Shown here: positions 1-9,900 of the stretch, piece by piece
Layout of the letters: every line of letters begins with the position of its first letter
How positions within the stretch are numbered: the stretch's first letter is position 1
DNA from: JAPYTU01 sp036166735
Lineage (GTDB): Bacteria; Bacteroidota; Bacteroidia; Cytophagales; MED-G16
Length of the DNA: 14,098 nt
Direction of reading: 5' to 3'
Assembly: GCA_036166735.1 (NCBI GenBank)
Contig: JAYZHG010000074.1
Location: 1 to 14,098, forward strand
Made by a program: the position numbers and the translations under genes
Notes under the pieces: model-generated
Database searches by the model: none
The model's input: only the letters and a program-made list of their open reading frames with translations
What the model was told of the DNA's origin: nothing

Positions 1-1702
1 CTCCAAATTTTGAAGACCCTTCATACCTTAAATCTAAATTAAAGATATAAGTGTCATCATAATTTACATTCATTCTACCAAATGCAGCAATAAGCTTATC
101 AGAATTTGCCCAACTCCAAACACTTCCAAGTCCATTAGCAAAATCTAAAGCAGCACCAAGATTATGATACGTAAACGCATCTGTTAAAAAATTACCACCT
201 TCAGCGTGATAACCCTCATTATAAAATTCTTGATAAGAATACCCAGCAAGTAAATTTAGATTTGTTTCTTCAATATCAGTATTATATCCAAGTGAACCTT
301 CAAAAAGTGAAAAAGTATACTGTTGATTATCTGTTACTGCAAGACCATTTCTATCTGATCCTCTAAATCTTGCGGTTTTCTTATAATAAGTACCCCTTTC
401 AACATCTGTAATTTGTTTGGTATAAGATAAGTTACCTTCAAGACCTTCAACAATTGAACTTAAATCAAAATCAGCCCTTAATGAACCTAAAAAGATATTA
501 TCATCACCTTCATTGATGTTTTGCTCAGCAATAGAAAGAGGATTGAAAAAATCAAAAATTGTTCTTTCTGTATATCCACCATATGGAGAACTTGCATCAT
601 AAATAGGCATCGTAGGATTTGCAATAGTAGCATATCTGAATGCTTGCTTAAAACCAAAATTTCTTTCCAAATTTGTATTAGAAAGATTTAAGGTAAATGT
701 CGCTTTATTATTGAGTGCTTTTTGCGTCATATTAAGATTAGCATTAATTCTATCATTACCAGTATTAATACCAACACCTTCTTGGCTTCTATAATTTATA
801 GCAGCTCTATAAGTTGTTGACTGAGAACCGCCAGAAATAGCAAGGTTATGCACTTGAGTATAACCATTATCAGTTACTAAATCGAGCCAATCCGTATCAC
901 CACCCATATTAACAGCTCCCGGAAGAGCTTTATATTCATCAGCAGTCATGACATTAATTTGCCTTGACACCTGATCAACTGAACCAGAAAAACTGTAGTC
1001 TACTCTAGTATCACCAGGATTACCAGATTTAGTAGTGATTAAAATTACACCACTTGAACCTCTCGTTCCATAAATAGCAGCAGCAGCACCATCCTTAATG
1101 ACATCAATTGTTTCAATATCATTAGGATCTACAGCATCCAAAGAACCTCCCGCAACACCATCGATAACAACAAGTGGCTCAGCGTTAGCTCCTATAGTAG
1201 AGATACCTCTTAATCTAATAACGTACCCGTCATTAGGATCACTTCCTGGTTTCGAAATTGTGAGACCAGCAACTTTTCCCTGTAGTAAACCCATTGGGCT
1301 ACTATTTAGACCCTTGTTAAAATCATCTTCATCAACGTGAGTTACAGCACTTGTAACCTCTTTTCTTCGTTGCGTACCATATCCAGTTACAACAATTTCA
1401 TCAAGCGATGCAACGTCAAGAGTTAATTGAACATTGACTTCTGCTTGAGAACCAAGTGTAACATCTAGTGTGGAATACCCTACATAAGAGTAAACAAGAA
1501 CATCTCCAGCAGACGCATTCAATGAATAATTTCCATCAAAATCCGTAACCGAACCTGTCCTAGTTCCTTTTATTATAATATTTGCTCCAGGTATGCCATC
1601 ACCATTTTCATCTGTAACCTTACCGGTTACAGCACTTTGAGCTAATAAATAGCTCGTACCTGACATAAAAAATATCAGGACTAATAGTAAAAGCTTTTTC
1701 AT
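1..1702 (-). CDS. SusC/RagA-family TonB-dependent outer-membrane receptor, 3' end cut by window
   Basis: Import receptor of the SusC family: a 22-stranded outer-membrane barrel that takes up glycans or other oligomers using TonB energy. I translated it by hand; the frame is open from the ATG at 1702 to the window edge, 567 residues with no stop. A signal peptide covers residues 1-22 (LLAQ cleavage region). A carboxypeptidase-regulatory-like domain follows at about 25-95 (VTGKVTDENG, VTDFDGNYS), then the TonB-box-like DEIVVTGYG at 101-109. The plug spans about 115-228, with LLQGKVAGL, VVIDGVAGG and AAIYGTRGSSGVILITTKSG. The barrel begins after that. The last visible residues, LRYEGSSKFG, match a motif conserved in SusC barrels. 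Family members run about 1000 residues, so roughly 430 are missing beyond the window. A terminator and a 364-base gap separate it from the upstream susC/susD pair, so it is probably a separate unit; a susD partner would be expected outside the window. Confidence 0.95.
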   Translation of the reverse strand, partial: MKKLLLLVLIFFMSGTSYLLAQSAVTGKVTDENGDGIPGANIIIKGTRTGSVTDFDGNYSLNASAGDVLVYSYVGYSTLDVTLGSQAEVNVQLTLDVASLDEIVVTGYGTQRRKEVTSAVTHVDEDDFNKGLNSSPMGLLQGKVAGLTISKPGSDPNDGYVIRLRGISTIGANAEPLVVIDGVAGGSLDAVDPNDIETIDVIKDGAAAAIYGTRGSSGVILITTKSGNPGDTRVDYSFSGSVDQVSRQINVMTADEYKALPGAVNMGGDTDWLDLVTDNGYTQVHNLAISGGSQSTTYRAAINYRSQEGVGINTGNDRINANLNMTQKALNNKATFTLNLSNTNLERNFGFKQAFRYATIANPTMPIYDASSPYGGYTERTIFDFFNPLSIAEQNINEGDDNIFLGSLRADFDLSSIVEGLEGNLSYTKQITDVERGTYYKKTARFRGSDRNGLAVTDNQQYTFSLFEGSLGYNTDIEETNLNLLAGYSYQEFYNEGYHAEGGNFLTDAFTYHNLGAALDFANGLGSVWSWANSDKLIAAFGRMNVNYDDTYIFNLDLRYEGSSKFG

Positions 1703-1751
1703 ATTTGCTTTAAAATTTAGTTTAAATTTAACTTAAGATAATCCGTAAAAA

Positions 1752-1779
1752 TAACGTAGAAACGCCACTTATGACGTTA
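1752..1779 (-). promoter_or_regulatory. Nested inverted repeats in the leader of the second susC
   Basis: On the minus strand AACGTCA, TAAG, TGGCGTT (1761-1778) forms a 7-pair stem with a 4-base loop; its one non-Watson-Crick pair is a G-U in RNA. The flanking TAACGT and ACGTTA (1774-1779 and 1752-1757) can pair instead, sharing the upstream arm, so the two stems exclude each other. The element lies about 60-75 bases before the ATG and is richer in G+C than its surroundings. It could be an operator for a dimeric regulator or an mRNA leader structure. The pairing is seen directly; the function is inferred. Confidence 0.4.
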
Positions 1780-1795
1780 AGATGTAATTAGTAAG

Positions 1796-1807
1796 GTTAT
1801 CGATAAC
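1796..1807. promoter_or_regulatory. 12-base perfect palindrome GTTATCGATAAC
   Basis: GTTATCGATAAC is its own reverse complement and lies 94 bases upstream of the second susC start. A perfect 12-base palindrome with a CG centre is the kind of site bound by a symmetric dimeric repressor or activator, and SusC operons are often controlled at this position. A related half-site, AGGTAACAAT on the minus strand, lies about 50 bases further upstream (1851-1860). No regulator gene is in the window, so the binding protein is unknown. Confidence 0.35.
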
Positions 1808-2004
1808 AATAGACAACAATAATTTTAAAATCAAATTCACATCTAAAAAAATTGTTACCTGACCAAAAGTGCATAGAATTTTTGTAAAAAAAGAATTAAT
1901 CAAAGAATAATTTTATTACAAAAAGCTGAATTTTAATAATTTGTAATGAAAAAAAGAATTTTTATAAATTTGATAAAAATAACTTATTTAGATAGCTTTT
2001 TATT

Positions 2005-2034
2005 AAAAAAAAAGGCAGGATTAATCCTGCCTTT
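2005..2034 (-). terminator. Rho-independent terminator of the susC/susD unit
   Basis: On the minus strand AAAGGCAGGA (2025-2034), loop TTAA and TCCTGCCTTT (2011-2020) form a perfect 10-pair stem whose 3' arm runs into a T tract (nine T in all, 2013-2005). It begins 33 bases past the susD stop. An extra AT-only inverted repeat with 8-base arms (2061-2068 with 2043-2050) overlaps the stop codon. The stem core is almost the same as that of the terminator at 12732-12760. Confidence 0.93.
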
Positions 2035-2066
2035 AATTTTTGAATTTATAAGTAAACTCCTATAAA

Positions 2067-3755
2067 TTAATAACCAGAGTTCTGAGCTATAACTCCTTGA
2101 CTTTGGTCAATAGCAACTATAGGAATTGGAAATAAATCATGCTTACCCTGATAAGACTGTCCTCTTGCAAATGAAGTAACTACTTCAGCCTCTTTTGCAA
2201 AATAGGTGTTCATAACAGAAGCAGCATTTCCCCATCTTCTTAAATCAAAAAGACGATGACCTTCCATTCCTAATTCTAACCTTCTCTCAAACCTCACCGC
2301 TTTACGTGCATAATCAGCACTAGCAAAAGAAGTGTATGGTTCGATAACATAAGTAGGTTGACTATCAGGAGGAGTACTATTCTTTGCTCTGTTTCTAACT
2401 TGGTTAACATAACCCAAAGCTTTGGAAATGCTACCAGTTTCAACAGCTGCTTCAGCAGCCATAAGCAGAACATCAGAATATCTCATAAAATGATAATTAA
2501 TACCAGACCTTTGTTCTCCCCAACCACCTGTACCACGATTTGCATCGTCGCCAGCATGATACATATTTTTCTTTGAAAGATATGGTCCTGATATATCATC
2601 AAAACTTGCTCTTATCCAATCTTTACCAGCAGCAGGACCCCAACCATTATAGTCAATACCTCTTCTACCAGCTGTGTAGTCAAGTCTAGGATCAAGATTC
2701 CCTGTATGAAGAGTAAAAGGATCCGAAGAAGCTACACGATAATCATTAGTAACATGAGTATTTTGATAAGTATCTAACAAAGGTAATCCATTAGCATCTG
2801 TTTGGAAAGCGTCAACAAGGTCTTGAGTTGGTTGATAAAATCCACAGCAAGAACCAATTGGTCCACCAGCAGGGAAGTTTAACGTACCACCTTTATTTCC
2901 TTGATTAGAAACACCACCATCAGAAGCAAACTGAATTGCAAATACTGACTCAGAACTATTCTCACCAGAAGACTTGAAATTTTCAACATATTCTGGGTTC
3001 AATGAATAAGCACCTGAACCAATTACCGCGTCAAGACTAGATGAAGCTTCTGCCCATTTACCTTGATACAAATATGCTTTACCTAAATATGCTTTAGCAC
3101 CATGAGATAAAGGTCTACCTGGTTCACTATAAGATCCAGATCTTGAAGATGGAAGATTAGCAACAGCAAACTGAAGATCAGCTTCAATATCAGCCCACGT
3201 CAATTGAGTTTCGCCACTGTTAGGTAGGTTATACTCTAAAGCTGCAGCTCTCTCTGGAGTGATATTTGGAACGTTTCCAAATTTCAAAAGTAACTGCATA
3301 TTAAAATGTGCTCTTAAAAATCTAGCCTGTGCCATAAGTACAGGATAATCTTCATCAGCAGAATTAATCAAATTAATTACTGCATTTGCTCTATTAACAC
3401 CAGAAAAAGGTGCTTTCCAAAGTCCTAACCAGTAACCATTCCCAGTTCCCCAGTTAAATACTTCAATTTCATAAAGGTCGGCCTGATCACCATCAGTACT
3501 TCCCTTATGTGCATCGTCAGAGATTACATCCATCCACCAGTTATCACCACTACTTGTCCATCCACCTTGGGTATTTGTTTGCCCATCAAGAACAGAGTAA
3601 GTACCAGTAAGAAGTAGATCAATACCCGTAGCATTTGCCAGGGATTCATCACTTAAGGCTCCATAAGCAGGAACTTCAGTAAATGATTCATTACACGCAT
3701 TAGTTATAAATAAAACTAATGAAAGACTTAATATAAGTGTTTTTAAATTTTTCAT
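2067..3755 (-). CDS. SusD/RagB-family surface glycan-binding lipoprotein
   Basis: Substrate-binding lid of the SusC/SusD importer, a lipoprotein on the outer face of the outer membrane that captures ligand and closes over the SusC barrel. The 562 residues are near the family's usual length. The signal peptide ends in the lipobox FITNAC, with Cys21 as the lipidated residue. The N-terminal part contains QARFLRAHFNM at about 143-153, a helix typical of SusD's TPR-like region. The C-terminal RagB/SusD domain carries RRLELGMEGHRLFDLRRWG at about 490-508, a strong family signature. It starts 11 bases after the stop of the upstream susC and is followed by a strong terminator, so the two are surely co-transcribed. 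No strong Shine-Dalgarno sequence precedes the ATG, which is normal in Bacteroidota. The sequence does not reveal the ligand; aromatic residues near the N-terminus (for example W73, W74) might contact sugar, but that is a guess. Confidence 0.96.
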   Translation of the reverse strand: MKNLKTLILSLSLVLFITNACNESFTEVPAYGALSDESLANATGIDLLLTGTYSVLDGQTNTQGGWTSSGDNWWMDVISDDAHKGSTDGDQADLYEIEVFNWGTGNGYWLGLWKAPFSGVNRANAVINLINSADEDYPVLMAQARFLRAHFNMQLLLKFGNVPNITPERAAALEYNLPNSGETQLTWADIEADLQFAVANLPSSRSGSYSEPGRPLSHGAKAYLGKAYLYQGKWAEASSSLDAVIGSGAYSLNPEYVENFKSSGENSSESVFAIQFASDGGVSNQGNKGGTLNFPAGGPIGSCCGFYQPTQDLVDAFQTDANGLPLLDTYQNTHVTNDYRVASSDPFTLHTGNLDPRLDYTAGRRGIDYNGWGPAAGKDWIRASFDDISGPYLSKKNMYHAGDDANRGTGGWGEQRSGINYHFMRYSDVLLMAAEAAVETGSISKALGYVNQVRNRAKNSTPPDSQPTYVIEPYTSFASADYARKAVRFERRLELGMEGHRLFDLRRWGNAASVMNTYFAKEAEVVTSFARGQSYQGKHDLFPIPIVAIDQSQGVIAQNSGY

Positions 3756-3766
3756 ATTTTTCTTAT

Positions 3767-6700
3767 TTAAAATGTAACATTAATACCTAAACTAGTAAGT
3801 GATGCCTGAGGATAAGCTCCGCTATCTACTCCAAGAGTAAGAGGGCTTCCGCCAATTTCAGGATCCATACCAGAATATTTAGAAAGAGTAAGTAAGTTAT
3901 TTCCAGCAACGTATATTCTTGCATTTGAAATACCTAATTTACTCGTAGCACTACTTGGAAGTGTGTATCCAATCTGTAAAGTTTTCAACTTAACATATGA
4001 ACCATCTTCAACAAACCATGAATTAGGTTGTGTTTCATCATTTCTAATACTTTCACTTAAAGCAGGGAAATCAGTATCAGTATTTGATGGAGTCCAAGAA
4101 TCTAACACATCCTCATGCCTATTTCCATTAAAGAAAGTAGGAAAGTGAGTGTATATTTTGTTATAATGATAAATATCATTACCAACAGATCCTGCAAAGA
4201 ATGCATATAAATCAAAATTTTTATAAGCGAGACTTACATTTACTCCAAAAGTAAAATCAGGATGTGGAGAACCAATTTTTGTTCTATCATCATCATTAAT
4301 ACTTCCATCACCGTTTACGTCTTCATATTCAAACCTACCACTACCATCTAATCCCAAGACTCTACGGCCATAGAAATAAGACATAGGCTCACCAGGAGAA
4401 GTTCTGGTAACAGCACCACCTCTAAATCCTGAATTTCCGACATAAAATGCACTGATTAAACTATCAACTGTATTTGTATATGTTGATAAATTAAAACCAA
4501 CATCATAACTTAATCCACCAGAAGTTGCATCAGCATAGTTAAGCGCTAATTCGATACCTGTATTACTAACCTGACCAATATTAACTAAAGGTGCAGAAGC
4601 ATCGATAGCAGTTGTACCAATTAAAGATTCGTCAACAGCAATAAGATCATTAGTAGTTATGTTAAAGTAATCTACTGAACCATATAATTTATTATCCATC
4701 AATCTAAAATCCAATCCAGCATTTGCCGAAACAACAGTTTCCCATTGCAAATCAGGATTCCCAACTGCTGATAAAGCAGCACCAGTAGAAGCAGATGAAC
4801 CATCAAATGGATAGTAAGCATTAGCTTCACTAAGATTTGATATATTTTGATCAGGAGCTGTTCTTCCTAATGATTGATTTCCTAGTGTACCATAAGAAAC
4901 TCTAAGTTTCATATAGTTATCGGAACTGTAAAAATCTTCTTCACTAAGTACCCATCCAAAACTTGCAGAAGGAAATATTGCATCAGCATTCGCTTTAGAG
5001 AATCGAGATGTATTATCCTGTCTTACAGTGGCAGTTACTAAGTATCTATTGTTATAAGCATAATTTACAGTTAAGAATGTTGAACTAATAGTATAAGCAT
5101 TAGCATTACCCCACTGAACTACTGGAGTTCCAGCACCATTACTTAATAAGTAAAAGTTAGGAGTTTCAAACAAATAATCATTTCTAGAAATTTCATGACC
5201 CTTAAAATTATTACTTAAAGCTTCATAACCTAATAATGCATCAATGCTATGATTATCAAAATTTGCTTTATAATTTAAGGTGTTAGTAATATTCCAGTTA
5301 TATTGTCTGAAAGACTGTTCATATAGTGTGTTTGTACTTCTTGGTTCTGAATGCTCAGGATTTTTAACAACAAATCGTCTGTTGGCAAGATCTCTCATCA
5401 TACCACCAAAAACAACTTTATAGTCTAAACCTTTTATGATATTTACATTTGCATACACATCACCAAAAGCTCTAAAAGATTTTTGAAAATCATCTTCTGT
5501 TCTTTTCAAAGTAGCATAAGGATTTCCCACATTACCTAATCCAAGAGGTGTTCCATAACCACCAGCATAATTTCCATCATTATCGTAAAGAGGAATTAAT
5601 GGACTAGATCTGTAAGCAGCTTGAACCTGATTTCCTCCTCTTTCAGAATCATAAGTAACATTTAAATGTTCTCCTATGGTTATTCTATCATTTACTTTGA
5701 ATTCAGCATTCATTCTAGTTCTACCAGTTTTATATCCTGTCATAATCTGAGCACCTTGTCTGTCAAGGTATTCCATAGACATCATAAATCTGCTATTAGC
5801 ATTACCACTAGAAACAGAAAATTTATACTGTTGCGCTAAACCTGGATCAAAAATAGCATCTAACCAGTCAGTCCCATTGGGATTAACTGTTGTAGAAATA
5901 CCCGCAGGGGTACCTTGCAAAGAAGATGGCACATTAGGACTTCCTCCTGTACCATACTGTGGATGGTTTGGAGTAACTCCATCATTAACTTTTGATTGCC
6001 AGATCATATCACCATGTTGCTGAGCATTAAGTAATGTTGGAAGACCTACTGCCCTTGAAACACCAACATAACTTTCAAAAGTAACAGTGTTTTTAGTATT
6101 ATAAGAACCACTTTTAGTTGTTATAACAATTACACCATTTGAAGCTCTTGCACCATAAATTGCAGCCGAAGCATCTTTAAGAACATTTATCTGTTCTATA
6201 TCAGATGGACTTAAGCTTGAAAGAACATACGCATCATCAGTTTGAACACCATCAATCACATATAATGGACTGTTATTATTAGGTGTACCATATCCCCTGA
6301 CCCTTACAATAGGTGCCGCACCAGGCTGTCCAGAATTTATAATTGAAACTCCAGTAACTCTACCTTGAAGCATTTCTGCTGCATTTATTACAGGCGTTTT
6401 TACTGCGTTATTCACATCCACTGAAGCAATTGCTCCAGATAGACTTTTTCTAGTTTGTGTTTGGTAACCAGAAACCACAATCTCATCAAGAAATTCTGTG
6501 CTTTCTGCAAGTGTTATAGTTAATGTTGATTGTGCACCAACAGTAACTGTTTGACTCTCGTACCCAACAAAACTAAACTCTAACTGATCTCCAGAAGAAA
6601 CGCTTATAGCAAAATTTCCTTCTATATCAGTTACAGTACCAGACGAAGTTCCTACGACTATTACACTAGCCCCAGGAATCGGATTTCCAGAGTTATCTTC

Positions 6701-6784
6701 AACGGTACCAGTTACCTGTCTCTGAGAGAAGGCAAGTGAAACACACATAAACAACAATGAAAATAAAAGAGTTAATCTTTTCAT
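3767..6784 (-). CDS. SusC/RagA-family TonB-dependent outer-membrane transporter, complete
   Basis: Outer-membrane barrel that imports the ligand captured by the SusD lipoprotein encoded 11 bases downstream. All 1005 residues are present, the usual family length. A signal peptide covers about 1-20 (LAFS before Gln21). A carboxypeptidase-regulatory-like domain spans about 23-95, with VTGTVEDNSGNPIPGASV and VTDIEGNF. The TonB-box-like DEIVVSGYQTQ is at 100-110; the usual Gly in GYGTQ is Gln here. The plug runs about 114-230 and includes MLQGRVTGV, YVIDGVQTD and AAIYGARASNGVIVITTKSG. The barrel follows and ends in LGINVTF, with a C-terminal Phe as expected for Bam-assembled barrels. It shares family architecture with the partial receptor at 1702-1 but is clearly a different protein. 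A 168-base gap separates it from the ASPIC gene upstream, with a possible promoter and a leader hairpin. Confidence 0.97.
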   Translation of the reverse strand: MKRLTLLFSLLFMCVSLAFSQRQVTGTVEDNSGNPIPGASVIVVGTSSGTVTDIEGNFAISVSSGDQLEFSFVGYESQTVTVGAQSTLTITLAESTEFLDEIVVSGYQTQTRKSLSGAIASVDVNNAVKTPVINAAEMLQGRVTGVSIINSGQPGAAPIVRVRGYGTPNNNSPLYVIDGVQTDDAYVLSSLSPSDIEQINVLKDASAAIYGARASNGVIVITTKSGSYNTKNTVTFESYVGVSRAVGLPTLLNAQQHGDMIWQSKVNDGVTPNHPQYGTGGSPNVPSSLQGTPAGISTTVNPNGTDWLDAIFDPGLAQQYKFSVSSGNANSRFMMSMEYLDRQGAQIMTGYKTGRTRMNAEFKVNDRITIGEHLNVTYDSERGGNQVQAAYRSSPLIPLYDNDGNYAGGYGTPLGLGNVGNPYATLKRTEDDFQKSFRAFGDVYANVNIIKGLDYKVVFGGMMRDLANRRFVVKNPEHSEPRSTNTLYEQSFRQYNWNITNTLNYKANFDNHSIDALLGYEALSNNFKGHEISRNDYLFETPNFYLLSNGAGTPVVQWGNANAYTISSTFLTVNYAYNNRYLVTATVRQDNTSRFSKANADAIFPSASFGWVLSEEDFYSSDNYMKLRVSYGTLGNQSLGRTAPDQNISNLSEANAYYPFDGSSASTGAALSAVGNPDLQWETVVSANAGLDFRLMDNKLYGSVDYFNITTNDLIAVDESLIGTTAIDASAPLVNIGQVSNTGIELALNYADATSGGLSYDVGFNLSTYTNTVDSLISAFYVGNSGFRGGAVTRTSPGEPMSYFYGRRVLGLDGSGRFEYEDVNGDGSINDDDRTKIGSPHPDFTFGVNVSLAYKNFDLYAFFAGSVGNDIYHYNKIYTHFPTFFNGNRHEDVLDSWTPSNTDTDFPALSESIRNDETQPNSWFVEDGSYVKLKTLQIGYTLPSSATSKLGISNARIYVAGNNLLTLSKYSGMDPEIGGSPLTLGVDSGAYPQASLTSLGINVTF

Positions 6785-6851
6785 ATAGTTTGGTTTACTT
6801 AAAAAATCAAATTATTTAGAGGATTTGTATACTAGATACATTTATCAAACT

Positions 6852-6873
6852 ACCACCGTTCCTCATCGGAGGT
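6852..6873 (-). promoter_or_regulatory. GC-rich hairpin in the susC leader
   Basis: On the minus strand ACCTCCG, an 8-base loop and CGGTGGT give a 7-base stem with one T-T mismatch and five G-C pairs, an island of G+C in very AT-rich DNA. It lies 68-89 bases before the susC ATG, downstream of the candidate -7 box at 6900-6907, so it would be in the mRNA leader. No T run follows it on the minus strand, which argues against a terminator for the ASPIC gene. It may be a regulatory RNA structure or a protein-binding site. Confidence 0.35.
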
Positions 6874-6899
6874 CTATCTAAATTGATATTTTGATGCGA

Positions 6900-6907
6900 C
6901 AAAACTA
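6900..6907 (-). promoter_or_regulatory. Candidate Bacteroidota -7 element upstream of susC
   Basis: The minus strand reads TAGTTTTG, an exact match to the Bacteroidota -7 consensus TAnnTTTG. Transcription would start about 6-8 bases downstream and give a leader of about 110 bases containing the hairpin at 6852-6873. I found no clear -33 TTTG at the right distance, so this is only half supported. If real, it lets susC/susD be expressed independently of the ASPIC and gal genes. Confidence 0.3.
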
Positions 6908-6952
6908 ACTAAAAATGAAATGAGATAAAAAAAAATTCAATTTTAATCCAAA

Positions 6953-9900
6953 TTAATAGATAATCGATCTAAAAGTATCATTTTGATTATAAATATCTAC
7001 TTTTTTAACATATGTATTAATTAATAAATCTCGATTAGATTGAGACAAATAGGAATTCCCATAATAAAACTCTCTTTTATAGTAAATTGAATCATTCAAA
7101 TAAATTTTTGCATATCTATCATTTGGTAAAATGTTAATACGTTTTGTTGAAGATTTTTTATTATACATCGAAACAATTTTATCATTATTCTGTCCAGCTA
7201 ATAAAATAGGTTTATTATCGACAACTATCCTTACTAAAGATTTTGCATCACCGGGAACATACAATCCAGATTCTTCAACACTTTGATGGATATAACCACC
7301 TTTCTGATCTCCTAACAAAACAACACCATTAGAAGCATCATATCTTCCCATACCAATTTCACCACCAAAATCATTTCCAATAATTAATATATCAAAATAA
7401 TTATCAGCATTAAAATCATCTAAATAAATTCCATGAACCTTAGAGAGCTGAGCCTCTTTTGGTAATGCCTGTAAATTAAATGTCCCATCTCCATAATTTT
7501 CAAGATAACTTGTTTCCAAAAAATTAACTGATACCTTATAAACAGAATCACTAGAAACAATTTCATTTATTAATTCATCAAAAGTAGTATTTCCAAATTC
7601 AGAATGTAGTTTATAATTTGCTCTAACCGAAATAACTTCTTTCTGAAAATCATGTCTAGTAAAAAAAGGATATAATAATAAGTTTCCATTACTATCTTTA
7701 AAGTAAGCTGAAGGAAAGAAATCTGTTGAACCATTATTATCAAAATCTCCAGCTACTATAGAAATTTCTTTTCCTTCATTTATCTTCAACAAAGTGTTAT
7801 TACCTAAATTACCCACAACGTAATCTATATCACCATCAAAATCTATGTCTGAACCTGATATGCTATTCCAAAATCCTTTATAATTATCAAGGCCTGTATC
7901 ACGCAATCGTTCAAAAAAAGTTTTGTGATTTTTAAATATTGTAATGGGCATAAACTCACCTACTATAATCAAATCAATTAAGTTATCATTATCTACATCT
8001 GTCCACAATGCATCGGAAACTAGTCCCAAATTATTAAATTCTGGAGAAAGAATATCATTTGCTATTTCAAACTTTAATATTCCATCTTCAAGCTTATTCT
8101 CGAGAAGATAACTTGTTGCTGGAAAAGGATATTCATGTGGAATAACCCTCCCACAAATAAAAAGATCTAAATCTCCATCGTTATCATAATCACTAGCCCT
8201 AACACAAGAACCACTACTTAAAAATTTGGGAAGAACATTATTTGACTTTATGTATTTCCCATTTGAGTTTATAAAAAATCTATCTGCATATGAATTATGA
8301 GACTTGTCGTATTCATTTCCTCCACCAACAATATAGAGATCATCATCACCATCATTATCAGCATCAAAAAGTAATGAACCCAATTCTTCTTCAATATTAT
8401 CTCCATCGTTATCTTCAAATAAATTTTCCTTAGAAAAAGTGCCATCATTTTTTTGTTGATAAAAAGTTCCAGAATATGATCTTGATCCACCTATATAAAA
8501 ATCATCTAAATTATCTCCATTAAAATCTCCAACAGAAATTCCTGGACCAAACTGTGATAACTTATGGAACAATAATGGCTGAATGTTATAATCTATAAAA
8601 TCAAATTCTTCATGTTTATAATTAATACCCAAATCAATCTTAGAAAATAATGTAGATTTCTTTTTTTCTTTACTTTTCACTCCTCGAGACAAATTATTAT
8701 AGTCATAAATTACCATTTCATTTATAGGCACATCTCTTATAAGACTTATAGAATTATCTGGCCAAACTATAGAAAGGCTATCTACAGACAAACTATTTAA
8801 TCCAAAATGTGCAGTATTCTGCATATTAGATAAATATCCCCTATAAGGATTATACTCGTACGTCTGAATTGAATTATTAGATAAGTATACAGTTAGAGTT
8901 GATCCAATAGCATCAGGATTATTTTTAGATCCAATTAATTTAACGTTCACCCAATTATTATTCAATAAAGTATTTGTTAGATTCATATAAACATGAGCAG
9001 ATCCATTTATATTACTCACAACATAATCCAAGTCTCCATCATTATCTAGATCTCCATGAGCAGCACCATTAGAAAATGAAGGTTCTTCAATTCCCCATTC
9101 ATTTGTAACATCATCAAATAAGACCACACCATTTAAAGAAGAAATGTTTTTAAATGCATAATTTTTTAATTTTACTTCAGGTATAGAAGTAAGTAAAGTT
9201 TGTTTCTTAGCAAAACGAGTCATTTCTGTTTGATAGTCTATAAAATCCCTATCTGTTATATCTTTAGGAAATCCATTTGTAATAATTAAATCACTTAATC
9301 CATCGTTATTATAATCTCCAACAATTGGAGCCCAACTCCAGTCCGTTCCACTAACACCCGAAAACATAGAAATCTCAGAATAAATAGGTTTTCCATCAAT
9401 AAAACCTTGATTTAATTGAAGGGTATTTCTTACGTACTGAAAATCATAATTATACCTTTCATTATTTATATATGTGTTATAGTTATTTTCAGTAAGCATT
9501 GTTTTTCTCCTATAGTTATCATCAGGCATCATATCTAATTCAATAATTTCATTGTTACCATCATTATTAAAATCAACAATATTATTTCCCATAGAAGAAT
9601 ATGATGTGTGTTTAAAATATTCAGATGCTCTATCAGTAAAAGTTCCATTTTTATTATTTATCCAGAGCAAATCATTAGTCAAATAATCATTCGAAACAAA
9701 CACATCTTTCCAGCCATCTTTATTTATATCTGAGACAGAAATTCCAAGACCATAGCCTTCAATAAGAATACCAGCTTCTCTTGTAACATCAGTAAAATAT
9801 GGATGGCCAAGATTATCATCATAATCATTTCTTAGAAGCTTATCATTTTTAGAAGATGTACCATCAATTAATTTTTTCCTATACTGATTAGGTTGTTTAT

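Larger units (their letters stand above)
1703..2066. other. 364-base intergenic region between susD and the next susC
   Basis: This is the only gene-free stretch above 300 bases. It holds the susD terminator at its high-coordinate end and, nearer the second susC start, two palindromic elements that are listed separately. The middle (about 1861-2000) is extremely A/T rich with runs of A and T, and I see no open reading frame or RNA gene in it. I looked on the minus strand for the Bacteroidota promoter pattern (TTTG, about 19-21 bases, TAnnTTTG) and found only imperfect candidates, for example TATTGTTA just upstream of the 12-base palindrome. The promoter of the second susC is presumably here but I cannot place it. 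Confidence 0.7.

Noticed and set aside
1098..1340. Plus-strand 80-residue frame
   Set aside because: It is antisense to the plug domain of the partial SusC receptor, whose minus-strand frame I translated without a break.
1..1702. Frameshift or pseudogene in the partial SusC receptor
   Set aside because: Translation by hand from the ATG to the window edge stays in one frame with conserved SusC motifs throughout; the gene is only cut by the window.
2358..2576. Plus-strand frames opposite susD and susC (also at 3963-4148)
   Set aside because: They are antisense shadows of genes with strong family signatures and have no domain of their own.
8269..8490. Minus-strand 73-residue frame inside the ASPIC gene
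   Set aside because: It lies wholly within the ASPIC/FG-GAP coding region in another frame, and the main frame shows clear repeat motifs there.
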